From the NCBI GenBank assembly GCA_024643305.1, contig JAHENE010000068.1:1-9002 (forward strand): a DNA stretch of 9,002 bases, given 5' to 3'. The stretch comes from Thiobacillaceae bacterium. Its GTDB lineage: Bacteria; Pseudomonadota; Gammaproteobacteria; Burkholderiales; Thiobacillaceae. The position numbers and the translations under genes were made by a program. How positions within the stretch are numbered: position 1 is the first letter of the stretch; each line of letters opens with the position of its first letter. A model generated the notes under the pieces. It was not told the origin of the DNA. It did no database searches and saw only the letters and a list, made by a program, of their open reading frames with translations. This document shows, piece by piece, positions 1 to 8,284 of the stretch.

Positions 1-998
<998 letters not shown>

Positions 999-1029
999 CT
1001 AGTTCAATCTAATAATCTGTTGTGCCGAA

Positions 1030-1902
1030 TCAGACGGCAGCCGCGCCGCCTACAATCTCCGACAGCTCCTTGGTAATGGCAGCCTGACGGGTCTTGTTGT
1101 ACAGCAGTTTCAATTCGCCGATCACGTTCTTGGCGTTGTCCGAGGCGGCTTTCATGGCCACCATGCGGGCAGACTGTTCACACGCGATGTTTTCCACCAC
1201 GCCCTGATACACAATCGACTCGATATACCGGGTCAACAGGGCATCCACTACCGGCTTGGCATCTGGTTCGTAGATGTAGTCCCAGTGGTGCTGGAGTTTT
1301 TCTTCCTCACTGCCGGCTGCCTGCTCCAGCGGCAGCAGCTGCTTGAACGTGGGCTCCTGCTTCATGGTGTTGATGAAGCGGTTGTAAACCACGTACAGCG
1401 CGTCGATCTTGCCTTCGACATAAGCGTCCAGCATGACCTTGATCGGGCCGATGAGGCGCTCCATATGCGGGGCATCACCCATCGCGGTCAGCTGGGAAAC
1501 GACATTGCCGCCCATGCGCTGCATGAAACCCAGGCCCTTGTTGCCAAGAGCGGTCACATCCACCTGCACGCCATTAGCTTCCCATTCCTTGACCTTGTTG
1601 AGCACCAGACGCAACGCATTGGTGTTGAGGCCACCGCACAGGCCCTTGTCGGAGGTGACAATGATGAGCCCGACACGCTTGATGCTGTCGCGACGCACCA
1701 TGAAGGGATGCTTGTATTCCGGGTGCGCGTACGCCATATGCACGGCCACGTTGGCAATTTTTTCCGCATAAGGGCGGGCCGCCTTCATGCGTTCCTGCGC
1801 CTTGCGCATCTTGCTCGCCGCAACCATTTCCATGGCCTTGGTGATCTTGCTCGTGCTTTCGACGCTCTTGATCTTGGTACGTATTTCCTTGCCTGCGGCC
1901 AT
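1030..1902 (-). CDS. atpG: F1 ATP synthase subunit gamma
   Basis: This is the central rotor shaft of F1, which couples rotation of the c-ring to conformational changes in beta. The 290-residue product matches the usual length (about 287-290). The two most conserved parts of gamma are both present: the N-terminal helix (residues 1-36, [17 protein letters not shown]... through AASKMRKAQ) and the C-terminal helix ([14 protein letters not shown]... near residue 245 to the end). Together they form the coiled-coil shaft. [10 protein letters not shown] near residue 85 is also a gamma signature. The start at 1902 follows the atpA stop by 16 nt. Its GGGAG ribosome binding site is partly inside a short GC hairpin (see the separate entry), which suggests coupling to atpA translation. 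No defects were seen. Confidence 0.97.
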   Translation of the reverse strand: MAAGKEIRTKIKSVESTSKITKAMEMVAASKMRKAQERMKAARPYAEKIANVAVHMAYAHPEYKHPFMVRRDSIKRVGLIIVTSDKGLCGGLNTNALRLVLNKVKEWEANGVQVDVTALGNKGLGFMQRMGGNVVSQLTAMGDAPHMERLIGPIKVMLDAYVEGKIDALYVVYNRFINTMKQEPTFKQLLPLEQAAGSEEEKLQHHWDYIYEPDAKPVVDALLTRYIESIVYQGVVENIACEQSARMVAMKAASDNAKNVIGELKLLYNKTRQAAITKELSEIVGGAAAV

Positions 1903-1905
1903 TGC

Positions 1906-1916
1906 CGGGACTCCCG
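1906..1916 (-). promoter_or_regulatory. Small hairpin covering the atpG Shine-Dalgarno
   Basis: On the transcribed strand the sequence reads CGGGAGTCCCG: a 4-bp GC stem with an AGT loop. It contains the GGGAG ribosome binding site of atpG and lies 2 nt past the atpA stop codon (1919-1921). A ribosome finishing atpA would cover and open it. This would couple atpG translation to atpA and limit independent initiation. The pairing is seen in the sequence; the function is inferred, and a 4-bp stem is only marginally stable. Confidence 0.35.
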
Positions 1917-1918
1917 AA

Positions 1919-3460
1919 TCAGTAAACCGCTGTCTGCTTGAAGGACTCGATCGCCGACTTCAATGCAGCTTCGTTATCCGCGCTCATTTCGCCGCTGGCG
2001 TTGATGGCATCCATCAGAGCTTTCTGCTTGTCCTTCATGTAAGCCTGGAGGGCCGCTTCAAATGCCAGCACCTTCTTCACTTCCACATCGTCCATGTAGC
2101 CGTTGTTGACGGAAAACAGGGTCAGGGCCATTTCCGCTACGCTCATGGGCGAGTACTGCGGCTGCTTCATGAGTTCGGTAACAATCTTGCCGCGCTCCAA
2201 CTGCTTCTTGGTGGCCTCGTCGAGGTCAGAAGCAAACTGGGCAAAAGCGGCCAGCTCGCGATACTGGGCCAGCGCCAGACGAATACCGCCGCCCAGCTTC
2301 TTGATCACCTTGGTCTGTGCCGCACCGCCCACACGGGACACGGACAGGCCGGCGTTGATGGCGGGACGGATGCCGGCGTTGAACAGGTCGGTTTCCAGGA
2401 AGATCTGGCCGTCGGTAATCGAGATCACGTTGGTCGGCACGAAGGCAGACACGTCACCGGCCTGAGTCTCGATGATGGGCAGCGCGGTCAGCGAACCGGT
2501 CTTGCCTTTAACCGCGCCCTTGGTGGCTTTTTCCACGAAGTCGGCGTTCACGCGCGCAGCACGCTCAAGCAGACGGGAGTGCAGATAGAACACGTCGCCG
2601 GGATAGGCTTCACGGCCCGGGGGGCGGCGCAGCAGCAGGGAGATCTGGCGATAGGCCCAGGCCTGCTTGGTGAGGTCGTCATACACGATCAGCGCATCTT
2701 CGCCGCTATCGCGGAAGTACTCGCCCATGGCGCAGCCAGCGTAGGGGGCCAGGTACTGCATGGCGGCGGAGTCGGAAGCGGAAGCAGCCACAACAATGGT
2801 GTGGGCCATGGCGCCGTGCTCTTCCAGCTTGCGCACCACGTTGGCGATGGAAGAGGCCTTCTGGCCAATCGCCACATACACGCAGGTCACACCGGTAGCT
2901 TTCTGGTTGATGATGGCATCGATGGCAACGGCGGTCTTGCCGGTCTGGCGGTCGCCAATGATCAGCTCGCGCTGGCCGCGGCCAATGGGCACCATGGAGT
3001 CAATCGATTTCAGACCGGTCTGTACCGGCTGGTTCACCGACTGGCGCTCAATCACGCCAGGGGCGATGACCTCCATGGGAGAAGTCTTGCTGGTGTTGAT
3101 CGGGCCCTTGCCATCAATGGGCTGGCCCAGTGCGTTGACCACACGGCCTTTCAGTTCGGGGCCGATGGGCACTTCCAGAATGCGGCCGGTGCACTTGGCA
3201 ATGTCGCCTTCAGTCAGGTGTTCGTAGTCGCCCAACACCACCACGCCGACGGAGTCGCGTTCGAGGTTAAGCGCCACACCGAACACGTTGCCCGGCAGTT
3301 CGATCATTTCGCCAGACATTACATCGGACAGGCCGTGCACACGGATAATGCCGTCGGTCACGGACACGATGGTGCCCTGGGTGCGCAGTTCGGAACCGGT
3401 TCCCAGGTTCTCGATCTTTGCTTTAATCAGTTCGCTGATTTCGCTTGGGTTCAGTTGCAT
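1919..3460 (-). CDS. atpA: F1 ATP synthase subunit alpha
   Basis: This is the non-catalytic nucleotide-binding subunit of F1, alternating with beta in the hexamer. I place the start at the ATG at 3460 (MQLNPSEIS...), giving 513 residues, rather than the in-frame ATG at 3466. The GGAG Shine-Dalgarno (3467-3470) is 6 nt from the 3460 ATG but directly abuts the 3466 ATG. With this start the Walker A motif GDRQTGKT is at 169-176 with its lysine at 175, and the arginine finger in SVSRVGG is at 376. Both match E. coli alpha numbering (K175, R376). Other alpha signatures include the beta-barrel segment [19 protein letters not shown]-type [10 protein letters not shown], and [11 protein letters not shown]. 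It lies 57 nt after atpH and 16 nt before atpG in the operon. The frame is intact. Confidence 0.97.
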   Translation of the reverse strand: MQLNPSEISELIKAKIENLGTGSELRTQGTIVSVTDGIIRVHGLSDVMSGEMIELPGNVFGVALNLERDSVGVVVLGDYEHLTEGDIAKCTGRILEVPIGPELKGRVVNALGQPIDGKGPINTSKTSPMEVIAPGVIERQSVNQPVQTGLKSIDSMVPIGRGQRELIIGDRQTGKTAVAIDAIINQKATGVTCVYVAIGQKASSIANVVRKLEEHGAMAHTIVVAASASDSAAMQYLAPYAGCAMGEYFRDSGEDALIVYDDLTKQAWAYRQISLLLRRPPGREAYPGDVFYLHSRLLERAARVNADFVEKATKGAVKGKTGSLTALPIIETQAGDVSAFVPTNVISITDGQIFLETDLFNAGIRPAINAGLSVSRVGGAAQTKVIKKLGGGIRLALAQYRELAAFAQFASDLDEATKKQLERGKIVTELMKQPQYSPMSVAEMALTLFSVNNGYMDDVEVKKVLAFEAALQAYMKDKQKALMDAINASGEMSADNEAALKSAIESFKQTAVY

Positions 3461-3466
3461 GGTCAT

Positions 3467-3470
3467 CTCC
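3467..3470 (-). promoter_or_regulatory. Shine-Dalgarno GGAG deciding the atpA start
   Basis: GGAG on the minus strand is spaced 6 nt from the ATG at 3460 and 0 nt from the ATG at 3466. Only the downstream ATG has workable spacing, so the longer MTMQ... reading is unlikely. The motif sits at the end of a CCGG-CCTGA-CCGG element that could fold weakly and partly mask it. Confidence 0.6.
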
Positions 3471-3517
3471 GGTCAGGCCGGTTCCGTATCTAAAGTTAAA
3501 TTCTTATGCCGCTCAAC

Positions 3518-4048
3518 TTATGCTGTGAGCGCGGCAGCCATTTTTTGCAGACGGCCTTTCACCGAGCCGTCTATCACCTGATCGCCCACGGTAATCACCG
3601 CGCCGCCGATCAGGCCTGGGTCCACTTCCACCGTCGCCGCCACATCGCGGCCAAACCTGGTTTTGAGCGCGGCCATCACATCGGCTTTCTGGGCTTCATT
3701 CATTTCCAGCGCAGATACGATGGTGGCTTCAAGCACGCCTTCGGCTTCGGCCTTCAGCACTTCATACTGGGCTGAAATTTCCGGTAGCAGCATCAACCGG
3801 TCATTGCCGGCGAGTACCGTCAACAGGCTCTTGCCCGCTTCACCGGTCTCGGTAATGGAACCCACGAGCTCAGCTGCACGCGCAGCACTGGTGTTAGGGT
3901 CGGCGATCACGGCGCGCATCTGCGCATCAGAGACAATGGCAGCCAGCGTGGCCAGGCGCTCAGCCCATTCGCCCAGGGCATTCTTTTCCTTGGCCAGGCG
4001 GTAAACCGCTTCGGCGTAAGGGCGGGCCAGGGTGGAAAGCTCGGCCAT
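3518..4048 (-). CDS. atpH: F1 ATP synthase subunit delta
   Basis: This is the peripheral-stalk subunit that clamps the top of the alpha3beta3 head to the b-subunit dimer (OSCP equivalent). The 176-residue product is the usual length (about 177). The N-terminus [19 protein letters not shown] is the classic delta opening with the conserved ARPYA motif. The helical N-terminal domain runs to about residue 105. The C-terminal domain carries the conserved [23 protein letters not shown] stretch (about 145-168) and ends KMAAALTA. The ATG follows the atpF stop by only 2 nt. There is no strong Shine-Dalgarno, so translation is probably coupled to atpF. The frame is intact. Confidence 0.96.
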   Translation of the reverse strand: MAELSTLARPYAEAVYRLAKEKNALGEWAERLATLAAIVSDAQMRAVIADPNTSAARAAELVGSITETGEAGKSLLTVLAGNDRLMLLPEISAQYEVLKAEAEGVLEATIVSALEMNEAQKADVMAALKTRFGRDVAATVEVDPGLIGGAVITVGDQVIDGSVKGRLQKMAAALTA

Positions 4049-4050
4049 GA

Positions 4051-4521
4051 TTACAGCTCGGCTTTCAGCTGGTTGAGCAGATCGGCATGCGCCTGCGCAT
4101 TGACTTCGCGACGCAGGATTTTTTCCGCGCCGGCAACAGCCAGTTGCGCCACCTGCTCGCGCAGGCCTTCGCGTGCACGGTTGGCTTCCTGCTCGATGCT
4201 GGCCTGGGCGGCGGCAAGCTGGCGCTCGCCTTCTGCCTTGGCAGCAATTTTTGCATCTTCGACAATTTGCGCCGCGCGCTTTTCAGCCTGGGTCAGCACA
4301 TCGGCCGCCTGGACCTTGGCATCGCGCATATTGTCGGCAGCTGCCTTGGCAGCCAGTTCCAGCTCATGCTTGCCGCGATCGGCAGCGGCCAGACCATCGG
4401 CAATCTGCTTCTTGCGCGCTTCGAGCGCATTCATAATGGGCGGCCAGACAAACTTCATGCAGAACCACACGAAGAATGCAAACGTGATGCTCTGGCCGAT
4501 CAGGGTAGCGTTGAAATTCAT
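4051..4521 (-). CDS. atpF: Fo ATP synthase subunit b
   Basis: This is a stator subunit: a dimer anchored in the inner membrane whose cytoplasmic stalk holds F1 against rotation. The 156-residue product is exactly the common length for a proteobacterial b subunit. The N-terminus [19 protein letters not shown] starts a single membrane helix (about residues 5-28). The conserved KFVWPPIM hinge follows, with [14 protein letters not shown] after it. From about residue 32 to 130 there is a long Ala/Glu/Lys/Arg-rich helix typical of the b right-handed coiled coil. The C-terminus ([20 protein letters not shown]) is the delta-contacting region. An AAAGGTG ribosome binding site lies about 5 nt before the ATG. 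A 71-nt gap with a strong hairpin separates it from atpE. Confidence 0.97.
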   Translation of the reverse strand: MNFNATLIGQSITFAFFVWFCMKFVWPPIMNALEARKKQIADGLAAADRGKHELELAAKAAADNMRDAKVQAADVLTQAEKRAAQIVEDAKIAAKAEGERQLAAAQASIEQEANRAREGLREQVAQLAVAGAEKILRREVNAQAHADLLNQLKAEL

Positions 4522-4547
4522 TTTCGCACCTTTACTGGGGAATCAAC

Positions 4548-4569
4548 GGCGAAGCGAGAGCGCTTCACC
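4548..4569 (-). promoter_or_regulatory. Strong intercistronic hairpin between atpE and atpF
   Basis: On the transcribed strand GGTGAAGCG pairs with CGCTTCGCC around a CTCT loop: a 9-bp stem with one U-G wobble that forms only in the minus-strand RNA. It lies about 23 nt after the atpE stop and about 26 nt before the atpF start. There is no U tract after it, so it is not a standard terminator. It may stabilise the atpE 3' end or guide mRNA processing, which would help make many c subunits per b. The structure is visible in the sequence; the role is inferred. Confidence 0.5.
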
Positions 4570-4592
4570 CTCCTTGCAGCTTTCCGCCAGAA

Positions 4593-4876
<284 letters not shown>

Positions 4877-4884
4877 CTAAATTC

Positions 4885-5736
<852 letters not shown>

Positions 5737-5805
5737 TCAAATTCAAGTAAGTTTTGGTTGTAGTAGCCGTCTGGCTCTCCGCAATCAAAACGCACCTGTC
5801 GATTT

Positions 5806-6171
5806 TTAAGGTGTTCTTGTTTTTATCAGTGCCCCCAGCCAGCCTAGCTGCCCCACCACAAAACCGGCAATCAAGGACAACGGCACCGTTTTGCCGGACA
5901 AAAACCCCAGCGCCAGCAATGCCCCGGCAAGAATGAAGCGCTCAGCCTCCAGCCGGAAAAACTGCCCCAGCTGTCGCTGTGCCGTCCATTCGGAATGTGC
6001 TTCGCTTTCCCGCTCCCTTGCCAGCATCAGCAGGGTAACCATCAAGGCAACTGCCACCCCGTATGCTGCTGATAATGCAGGCCTCTCACCCCACACGAAC
6101 CAGGCAAGGCCTGCCGTTGCGAGCAGGATGACGACCTGAAAAATCGCCACCCGGGTGGTGATCCTAAACAT
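5806..6171 (-). CDS. atpI: ATP synthase protein I (c-ring assembly helper)
   Basis: AtpI is a small membrane protein at the head of atp operons; in related systems it helps c-ring assembly and is not part of the finished enzyme. The 121-residue product has four hydrophobic stretches (about 8-27, 33-51, 76-92 and 95-115) and a charged loop (ARERESEAHSEW..., about 51-75), the standard AtpI layout. Position directly upstream of atpB supports the call, since AtpI sequences are poorly conserved. The ATG at 6171 has no recognisable Shine-Dalgarno. The best promoter candidate would start transcription only a few bases before it, so the message may be nearly leaderless. An unseen alternative start is possible. 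Confidence 0.88.
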   Translation of the reverse strand: MFRITTRVAIFQVVILLATAGLAWFVWGERPALSAAYGVAVALMVTLLMLARERESEAHSEWTAQRQLGQFFRLEAERFILAGALLALGFLSGKTVPLSLIAGFVVGQLGWLGALIKTRTP

Positions 6172-6181
6172 TTAGAGCGCG

Positions 6182-6211
6182 ATGATAGCCTAATCAGCCG
6201 GGCTAATGCAA
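6182..6211 (-). promoter_or_regulatory. Candidate sigma70 promoter for the atp operon
   Basis: On the minus strand a -35-like TTGCAT (6206-6211) is followed after 18 nt by a -10-like TATCAT (6182-6187). The -10 matches consensus at 5 of 6 positions; the -35 matches only the TTG half. The predicted start point is near 6175, about 4 nt before the atpI ATG at 6171. It is the best pair I found in the 201-nt gap before atpI, but the assignment is by eye. Confidence 0.38.
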
Positions 6212-6291
6212 TTATCAGGGGGGTTGATAAGTACTACTGCAACCCTTCAATTTCTCTTCTTTGCGCACGCAGTCTGGCTGCCCAACGTCTG

Positions 6292-6317
6292 TAAAATCCG
6301 CCAAGGCCAATTGGCGG
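6292..6317 (-). terminator. Candidate intrinsic terminator after the glycosyltransferase gene
   Basis: On the minus strand CCGCCAA pairs with TTGGCGG (7-bp stem) around the loop TTGGCC and is followed by ATTTTA. It lies 56 nt past the glycosyltransferase stop and 120 nt before atpI. The short, interrupted U tract makes it weak; partial read-through into atp is possible. On the opposite strand no T tract follows, so the minus orientation is the sensible one. The rest of the 6172-6372 gap shows only the promoter candidate above. Confidence 0.4.
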
Positions 6318-6372
6318 CGACATGGAAACCGGCCGGCCCTTCTGAAGGCGGAATCCAATATAAATCAATATG

Positions 6373-7131
6373 TTATGGATAGTGCGTTTGCTTGGCGCGC
6401 AGGCTGCGCCATAAGCATGCCGGGCAAAGCCTGCGTAGCAACAGCTTTTTTGCAACCATGCGGGTAATGCGAAGGAAGTCCCGCATCGGCCTGAAATAGC
6501 TTTTTCGGGAACCGGGGACATAGATGGCAGGAATGGGCACAGCCAAGACGGCATGTCCCCAATGCGCCGCTTCAATAATAATTTCGCTTTCAAAAACGAA
6601 GCCCTGCGTTTTGCGGTGAGCCGCTCGATAGGCGAGCAGCAAGGTTGCCGGATATATGCGGAACCCCGACTGACTATCGCTTATTGGGTAACCGGCGGCC
6701 CATGCAACCCAGAAGTTGGCGAAACGATTGGCCAGATAACGGCCTGTCGGGAACTGCTTGCGATCATGCAGGCGGGAGCCAATGATCAGGCGATCGGAGT
6801 GCGCCCGGCTTGCTTCAAGCAACCGGGGAATGTCTTCAGCCCGATGTTGCCCGTCCGCATCCATGGTCATGACCGCAGAGGCCCCATGCTGCAGTGCGTG
6901 CTCAATTCCGCGCCACAAAGCCTGTGCCTTGCCCTCGTTATGTGCCTGACGCAGCAGCGTGAGGGGCAGATCGGCAACACATCGTGCGGTGGCGTCGGTC
7001 GAGCCATCATCGACCACGATGACCCACGGGTGGCAAGCCAGCGCGGCAACGGCAACCTGACGCAGGCTGGCCGCTTCGTTGTAGGCCGGGATCACCAGCG
7101 CAATGGGCTTGGCCTCGCCTGCCGGATTCAC
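6373..7131 (-). CDS. Family 2 glycosyltransferase of an aryl-polyene-type locus
   Basis: This is a GT-A fold glycosyltransferase of the dolichyl/polyprenyl-phosphate sugar transferase type, 252 residues. Visible motifs are VIPAYNEAASL (13-23), VVDDGSTDAT (39-48), NEGKAQAL (65-72), the metal-binding DAD at 91-93 in MDADGQH, DSQSGFR (152-158) and FESEI (180-184). The conserved SYFRP (211-215) is followed by a very basic C-terminal tail (about 217-247) that may bind the membrane surface; there is no transmembrane helix. The start is GTG at 7131, overlapping the reductase stop by 4 nt (GTGA), with GGGGG 6 nt upstream. APE clusters carry such an enzyme, sometimes fused to an acyltransferase (ApeJ); here it stands alone. 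Acceptor and sugar cannot be told from the sequence. Confidence 0.88.
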   Translation of the reverse strand: MNPAGEAKPIALVIPAYNEAASLRQVAVAALACHPWVIVVDDGSTDATARCVADLPLTLLRQAHNEGKAQALWRGIEHALQHGASAVMTMDADGQHRAEDIPRLLEASRAHSDRLIIGSRLHDRKQFPTGRYLANRFANFWVAWAAGYPISDSQSGFRIYPATLLLAYRAAHRKTQGFVFESEIIIEAAHWGHAVLAVPIPAIYVPGSRKSYFRPMRDFLRITRMVAKKLLLRRLCPACLWRSLRAKQTHYP

Positions 7132-7847
7132 GCCATGCCCCCATTAAGGCCGATAACCTGAGCAGTGAGATAAGCCGCCTCATCGGAAACAAGATAGGCC
7201 GCGAGGGCGGCGACCTCATCCGCTGTCCCGGCACGCTTCATCGGCACCATCCGCTTGATTGTTTCGGGGTCGAAGATGCCCTCGGTCATGCCGGACTCGA
7301 TAATGCCGGGCGCAATGACATTGACGGTGATGCCGCGCGTGGCCAGTTCAAGCGCAAGCGATTTGCTGGCGCCGTGCAACCCGGCCTTGGCGGCGGCGTA
7401 GTTGGCCTGACCGCGGTTGCCCAGCTGGGCGGCAACGGACGAGAGGGTGATGATGCGGCCCCAGCGGGTTGCCATCATGGGCAGCAGCAGGGGCTGGCTT
7501 ACATTGAAAAAGCCATGCAGCGAGGTATTGATGACGTCGTGCCATTGCTCTGCCCGCATTCCGGCTAGCGGGGCATCGTCATGACAGCCCGCATTGTTGA
7601 CCAGGATTTGTATGGGGCCCTGCTCGAGGTTTTGTTCAAGCGCTGCACGGCTGGCGTCAGCATCGCGGACGTCGAATACGAGGATTTCCGCTGAGCCGCC
7701 CGCTGCCCGAATTGCATCCGCCAGTAAAGCCGCTCGCTCGGGGTGGCGGTTCGCATGGATGATCACATGGTGACCGCAACTTGCCAGGCGGCGACAAATG
7801 GCCGCGCCGATGCTGCCACTGCCGCCCGTAACCAGAGCACGCTTCAT
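7128..7847 (-). CDS. 3-ketoacyl-ACP reductase, FabG-like SDR (ApeQ type)
   Basis: This NADPH-dependent short-chain dehydrogenase probably reduces 3-ketoacyl-ACP intermediates during polyene chain extension in the cytoplasm. The product is 239 residues, close to FabG at about 244. The cofactor motif TGGSGSIG is at 7-14 and NNAG at 84-87. The catalytic set is N107, S137, Y150 and K154, with the FabG-like context GNRGQANYAAAKAG around the last two. The PG motif (180-181) follows VNVIAP, and the C-terminus VIGLNGGMA is typical of FabG. The start ATG at 7847 overlaps the dehydratase stop by 4 nt (ATGA), with AGGGG about 8 nt before it. The ApeQ assignment rests on neighbours; by sequence alone it could be called a FabG paralogue. 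Confidence 0.9.
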   Translation of the reverse strand: MKRALVTGGSGSIGAAICRRLASCGHHVIIHANRHPERAALLADAIRAAGGSAEILVFDVRDADASRAALEQNLEQGPIQILVNNAGCHDDAPLAGMRAEQWHDVINTSLHGFFNVSQPLLLPMMATRWGRIITLSSVAAQLGNRGQANYAAAKAGLHGASKSLALELATRGITVNVIAPGIIESGMTEGIFDPETIKRMVPMKRAGTADEVAALAAYLVSDEAAYLTAQVIGLNGGMA

Positions 7848-8284
7848 TCGGATGCCCCTTGCAAGACAACCGCGGCACGGCCTTTGAGCAGCATTTTCCC
7901 CTCGCTGGACAATTGGAACTGATAGATCGAGCGTCCGCTCTCGGCAATGAGTTTTTCAGCCTGAATATGCAGATTTCCCGCCAGTTCGTCGAGATCCGTT
8001 GACATCATCACCAGGTCTCGCGCCACTGCCAGAAAACCGCGCACCGGCGGATTTGCATCGCCCGCGCACAGCCCCTGATGGACAGCCATGGCTTGCGCCG
8101 CATATTCCAATCCGCACCAGGCGGGCAATCTGCCATCAATCCGTAGGGGGTTGTCGACTGCGTGATGGCGCTGCGCAAGACAGTGAATCGCGCTAGCATC
8201 GTGCTCAAGCACGGCATCGAGCAAAACCATGCTGCCGCTGTGCGGAAGCAGGCAGGCAATATCGGCAGGGCTCACGCTTCGCAT
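7844..8284 (-). CDS. 3-hydroxyacyl-ACP dehydratase, hot-dog fold (ApeP type)
   Basis: This probable FabA/FabZ-superfamily dehydratase would remove water from 3-hydroxyacyl-ACP to leave a trans double bond, the step that builds conjugation in aryl polyenes. The product is 146 residues, one hot-dog domain. LLPHSGSMVLLD near residues 12-23 holds the conserved His (H15) in the PHxxxM setting. The long helix AWCGLEYAAQAMAVHQ (55-70) carries a candidate catalytic acid, E60. VRGFLAVARDL (81-91) and KGRAAVVL (134-141) complete the pattern I associate with ApeP-like proteins. The ATG at 8284 overlaps the upstream gene by 13 nt, and GGAGG lies 4 nt before it. The catalytic assignment is from family knowledge, not alignment. 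Confidence 0.85.
   Translation of the reverse strand: MRSVSPADIACLLPHSGSMVLLDAVLEHDASAIHCLAQRHHAVDNPLRIDGRLPAWCGLEYAAQAMAVHQGLCAGDANPPVRGFLAVARDLVMMSTDLDELAGNLHIQAEKLIAESGRSIYQFQLSSEGKMLLKGRAAVVLQGASE

Noticed and set aside
1787..3493. A 568-codon open frame on the plus strand opposite atpA and the start of atpG.
   Set aside because: It mirrors highly conserved atp genes, is rich in His/Gly/Gln as expected for an antisense shadow, and shows no recognisable domain.
5767..5774. GCCGTCTG, resembling part of a Neisseria DNA uptake sequence.
   Set aside because: It is an incomplete match and I noticed no repeats of it, so chance is the better explanation.
6234..6323. A short minus-strand frame (MSPPIGLGGFYRRW...) in the gap before atpI.
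   Set aside because: It is only 29 codons, has no ribosome binding site at useful spacing, and overlaps the terminator-like hairpin.
6394..6410. Inverted repeat GGCGC/GCGCC near the end of the glycosyltransferase gene.
   Set aside because: It lies inside the coding sequence before the stop and has no U tract after it, so it is not a convincing terminator.
6553..7161. A 202-codon plus-strand frame opposite the glycosyltransferase.
   Set aside because: The minus strand carries a complete set of GT2 motifs with an overlapping start; the plus product resembles nothing known to me.
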